The notes below the pieces were generated by a model that saw nothing but the letters and a program-made list of their open reading frames with translations, was not told the DNA's origin and did not search any database. From assembly GCF_014083945.1 (NCBI RefSeq), contig NZ_CP046444.1, forward strand, positions 1,922,001 through 1,986,000: DNA of 64,000 bases, read 5' to 3'. This stretch comes from Granulicella sp. 5B5. Lineage in GTDB: Bacteria > Acidobacteriota > Terriglobia > Terriglobales > Acidobacteriaceae. The position numbers were made by a program, and so were the translations under genes. Shown here in pieces: positions 61,265 through 64,000 of the stretch (positions are counted from its first letter, which is position 1; every line of letters starts with the position of its first letter).

Positions 61265-62737
61265 CTACTCGATCACAGCCGTCACGAACTGCTGCTCAGC
61301 CTTCGCCGTCACCAGGCTGTACAGCGCAAACTGCCGGCTCGAAGGCCCGCGCAGCTCCATCAGTAGGCTCGCGCGATGGCTTCCATCCGGATCGACAACA
61401 TCCACCGGCCGCATCCAGGGCACGCGGTTCAGGTGCGTCGCATCGGTCACATTGGTCAACGCCACCTGCATCTCACCCGAGGGCAGCTGCTGCGTCACCA
61501 TCGTCAGGTACACCGGCCCGCCCTCAGCCACCGGTGTCTCCGCCGTGTAGACGAACGTTGGCAGGCCACCGTAACTGAGCTCGTAGCCGCGGATGTCCTC
61601 ATCCGTCAGCGCAAGCGGCACCACGGCAGCCGCCTTCTTCGCCACCGCGCGCTTATGCGTTGCCGTGCTCTTCGAGTTAGGCGGCGTGTTGACCGGCGCA
61701 CTCCGCGGCGTCAACCGGGGCGGCCCCTCAGGCGCGCTGGCAGGCGTGTTGGCAAACGAAGGTCCGCTGCTGCTCCGCGCCACCGCAGCAGCAACAGGCT
61801 GCAACTTGTTCGCCGCAAGATACGCCGCAACCAGCGGCCGTGCCAACACCTCAACAGCCTTCAGTGTATCGGCCCGCTCAACCGAAGACTCCCACTCGCG
61901 CGTAAACACGTGAGGATCGTTGCCCGAAGCGTCCGACACAGCAACCGCCTGCTGCATATCGGCAGGAATCCCGGTCAACGCCTTCGGCAGCTCATCCTCT
62001 TCCGGCGTCCCGCGGTGCAGGATCGGGCGGTCTGGATCGTCATTCAACGAAGTCCCCAACGGAATCACGCTGCCGCCGTCCTTCTGCTTCTTCTCGTGCT
62101 TCGTATCCGGCCTGGGATCGCGGTGCCGCAGAGTTGGCCGATCTGGATCATCATCCGGTGCAGGGCTCGTCGTAGTGCCTGTCCGAGTCGAACCGCTAGA
62201 GCTGGAAGTGCCGCTCTTGCTGTTATCGCCAGTTGAACTGCCGTTATCTTCTGCTCCCGCCCTGACGGCGAAGTGCGGCTGGTCGTCGTCTCCTCCACCA
62301 AAGATCCTCGGTTCTTTCGCTGAAGCCTTCAGGTTGCTCTTCTTCTTCGGCGGCGGCAGCTCAAACTTGCCGTACCCGTACCAAGCGCCTACAGGATCGT
62401 CGTCCACCATAGAACGCCGTGTCACCACATCGCGGGCGAACTCAATATCGAACAACCCAAGACTCTGCCCTGCGCGTTCAATCGAGTACTCATCGCCGGT
62501 CTCCAACGTAAACGGCACCGGCCGCGCCAGGTAGAGATCGCCATCCTCAAAGTGGCTGTTGATGAACAGCGACACCGGAATCAGCCTCGACGCACTCGGC
62601 TTCTTCAGATCACCTGTCCACTCGTAGACTCCGATCGAACGCGTCACGCGCTCCGGCTTCTCCACTTTGTGCATCTGGGCGCAGAACGGTGCTGCCAGCA
62701 GCAACATCACAGCGGCTGTTCCCAGCTTGACCGTCAT
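61265..62737 (-). CDS. Exported protein of unknown function
   Basis: About 490 residues with a signal peptide (LGTAAVMLLLAAPFCAQ). Order: a compact N-terminal domain (to ~130), a disordered Ser/Thr/Pro/Lys-rich middle with two DDDPDRPxL motifs (DDDPDRPTLRHRD and NDDPDRPILHRGT), and a C-terminal domain from ~310 with a Pro-rich lead-in. It is not recognised; I infer a periplasmic or surface protein. The start is uncertain: ATG at 62735-62737 or an in-frame GTG 8 codons upstream. It is upstream of fabD in the same direction. Confidence 0.7.
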   Translation of the reverse strand: MTVKLGTAAVMLLLAAPFCAQMHKVEKPERVTRSIGVYEWTGDLKKPSASRLIPVSLFINSHFEDGDLYLARPVPFTLETGDEYSIERAGQSLGLFDIEFARDVVTRRSMVDDDPVGAWYGYGKFELPPPKKKSNLKASAKEPRIFGGGDDDQPHFAVRAGAEDNGSSTGDNSKSGTSSSSGSTRTGTTTSPAPDDDPDRPTLRHRDPRPDTKHEKKQKDGGSVIPLGTSLNDDPDRPILHRGTPEEDELPKALTGIPADMQQAVAVSDASGNDPHVFTREWESSVERADTLKAVEVLARPLVAAYLAANKLQPVAAAVARSSSGPSFANTPASAPEGPPRLTPRSAPVNTPPNSKSTATHKRAVAKKAAAVVPLALTDEDIRGYELSYGGLPTFVYTAETPVAEGGPVYLTMVTQQLPSGEMQVALTNVTDATHLNRVPWMRPVDVVDPDGSHRASLLMELRGPSSRQFALYSLVTAKAEQQFVTAVIE

Positions 62738-62821
62738 CGCAAGCGAACCCGTACGCACCACACCAGTTTAGACGTCTCACAGCGCAGTCTGGGCTACCGG
62801 CCTCAGTCAGCCGCAGCGTGG

Positions 62822-62976
62822 TCAGCTGCTGCCCTCCCAACTTCCCAGTCCGGCGGCTTTCAATGCCGCCCGCCGCCACCGCGGCAACGTCAGCCGCGGC
62901 CTGTCGAAGAACAGATAGATCACAGGAGTCGTGAATAGAGTGAGGCATTGGCTAACCACCAGCCCGCCAATGCCCC
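62822..62976 (-). pseudogene. C-terminal remnant of an RND efflux pump (AcrB/MdtC family)
   Basis: The minus-strand frame ends with [24 protein letters not shown], the last transmembrane helix of HAE1-type RND pumps, then a stop codon. Sequence upstream (above ~62980) no longer resembles the family, so only about 50 codons remain of a ~1,040-codon gene. It is a degraded remnant, not a functional gene. Confidence 0.75.
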
Positions 62977-63279
62977 CTCTGCCTGCCCAGCGTTGGAGAC
63001 CTGAAGATCTGCCTGCTCCTCCGCACGACTGGTCCTCAATCGAACACACCTGCCCTGAGTCGATATGCGCCACCTGTGCGCATCCTATTTATCTATTTAT
63101 TCTGAGACGGAGAGGGCCCTGCAAATATATTGCATACATTCCAGTTCAATCGTTTATTTCGTCCCTCATACTGAGGGTATATTGAGCGCAACCGTCTCGA
63201 ACTCACACGCCGGAAAACAGTTCGACCTCAGACAGACTAAACCCAAGCCGGGAATAGCAGGCTAATACTTATTGACCAG
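62977..63279. other. AT-rich spacer upstream of the HAD-UbiA gene
   Basis: No gene supported. The AT content rises sharply (for example around 63085-63110), unlike the rest of the window, and probably includes the promoter of the next gene and a possible acquisition boundary. Nothing else is recognised. Confidence 0.4.
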
Positions 63280-64000
63280 ATGCAGACAAAGACTACGGAA
63301 CTTCAAAACATCGTTGGGATAGAGGTCACAGGACAACCATTGCCCGCATCGGATTGTCCGCTCTGCGTCGATCTCGATGGGACCCTTGTCAAATCTGATA
63401 CGTTGATCGACTCGGTGCTCTATCTTGCGCGCCATCGCCCGGGCGATCTTGTGCGAATTCCTAGGTGGCTTGCGCAGGGTAAGGCCGCGTTTAAGCGTCA
63501 CGTCACGAACTCCGTCACGCTTGATGTCGAGACACTTCCATACAATCAACCACTGCTAGCCTATCTGCAAGAGCAGCACGCCACGGGCCGAACGTTGTAT
63601 CTTGCCACAGCAGCAGATACTGCTCTCGCCGAACGGATTGCGGCACACCTCGGAATCTTCCAAGGTGTCCTCGCATCGGACGGCTCCACGAACCTTGCCG
63701 GGGGCAACAAGCTCGCCGCGTTCCGCGAGGCCTTCGGTGAGAACTTCAGCTACATCGGCAACGCCAGTCCCGATGGGCCCATTCTTATCTCATGCCAGTT
63801 GCCGATGGTCGCCAATCCAGACCGCGCGCTGTTGAGTCAGCTACGCGAGGCTCGTATTACTCCGGCGGAGACCTTCACGGACCGTTCTTCCCCGTTGCGA
63901 GGCTGGCTACGTGCCATACGTCTGCACCAGTGGGCCAAGAACACTCTTATCTTCGTCCCGATGCTGTTGGCGCATCAGTGGGCGCTTCCCACGCTGGTAG
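63280..64000 (+). CDS. HAD-like phosphatase fused to UbiA-type prenyltransferase (partial, 3' end outside window)
   Basis: Open from the ATG at 63280 to the window end without a stop (~240 codons seen). Residues ~25-190 form a HAD domain with motif I DLDGTL (VDLDGTLVKSDTLID) and a later motif YLATAADTALAERIAAHLG. From ~210 the UbiA start is visible (LRGWLRAIRLHQWAKNTLIFVPMLLAH). Fusions like this occur next to polysaccharide or lipid-glycan clusters and are thought to make prenyl-phosphate sugars. The SD is not obvious. Base use is less GC-biased than in neighbours. Confidence 0.8.
   Translation, partial: MQTKTTELQNIVGIEVTGQPLPASDCPLCVDLDGTLVKSDTLIDSVLYLARHRPGDLVRIPRWLAQGKAAFKRHVTNSVTLDVETLPYNQPLLAYLQEQHATGRTLYLATAADTALAERIAAHLGIFQGVLASDGSTNLAGGNKLAAFREAFGENFSYIGNASPDGPILISCQLPMVANPDRALLSQLREARITPAETFTDRSSPLRGWLRAIRLHQWAKNTLIFVPMLLAHQWALPTLV

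Overview
The window is GC-rich chromosomal DNA from a Gram-negative bacterium. It is most likely a member of the Acidobacteriota (Terriglobia/Acidobacteriaceae, of the Terriglobus, Granulicella or Edaphobacter type). The assignment is inferred from lipid A genes (lpxA, lpxI), a TonB-type receptor with a carboxypeptidase-regulatory N-domain, many secreted enzymes with signal peptides or lipoboxes, frequent TTG/GTG starts, and abundant short intergenic repeats. No rRNA is present, so the genus is not fixed.

Layout. 1-5921 (minus strand): a conserved translation and housekeeping block, ispE, tRNA-Gln, prs, rplY, pth, rpsF, rpsR and rplI (cut by the window edge). 6041-9034: a secreted S10 peptidase, a small membrane protein and repeat-rich spacers. 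9125-17954 (plus): serA, two tandem acyltransferases, a PpiC-type lipoprotein, a cytochrome c lipoprotein, tyrS and a phytoene-dehydrogenase-like flavoprotein, facing infC (minus). 19202-28393: a secreted phosphoesterase, a Tat multicopper oxidase, DoxX, an SDR enzyme, then a LolA-like protein, fabZ, lpxA, a DUF4160/DUF2442 pair, lpxI and a peroxiredoxin. 28495-35961: a histone H1-like protein, a LysM lytic transglycosylase, lepA, a REP-flanked RAYT transposase, a third acyltransferase and a Skp/OmpH chaperone. 35962-38938: a 1.5 kb gap holding a strong promoter and a structured leader, then an Asn/Gly/Arg-rich protein with a receiver-like C-terminus and a tiny His/Ala-rich protein. 39000-51891: an alditol-oxidase-like flavoprotein, tag, an SPFH protein, an amidase, a GH29 fucosidase, mnmG, yceH, an M16 peptidase and a membrane protein. 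51899-64000: a VOC protein, the TonB receptor, a heptaheme-TPR cytochrome, a hydrolase-CMD fusion with a divergent CGNR regulator, fabD, a large secreted hypothetical protein, the remnant of an RND pump and the start of a HAD-UbiA fusion.

Functional themes. Translation and envelope genes dominate. fabZ-lpxA-lpxI (lipid A), Skp, the PpiC lipoprotein, the TonB receptor and the M16 peptidase all serve outer-membrane biogenesis or periplasmic work.

The most unusual content is repeat biology. (i) Heptanucleotide tandem repeats (CTACTCC, GTCTACT and relatives) sit repeatedly at stop codons (rplY, pth, prs, the phosphoesterase, the TonB receptor) and have entered mnmG twice in frame. (ii) Palindromic REP-like units, including GGGGCTTTAGCCCC, flank a RAYT transposase inside 29-bp inverted ends and also occupy an in-frame insertion in ispE. 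(iii) A 94-bp palindromic element (88/94 identical between two copies) lies upstream of both serA and infC, in the same orientation relative to each gene.
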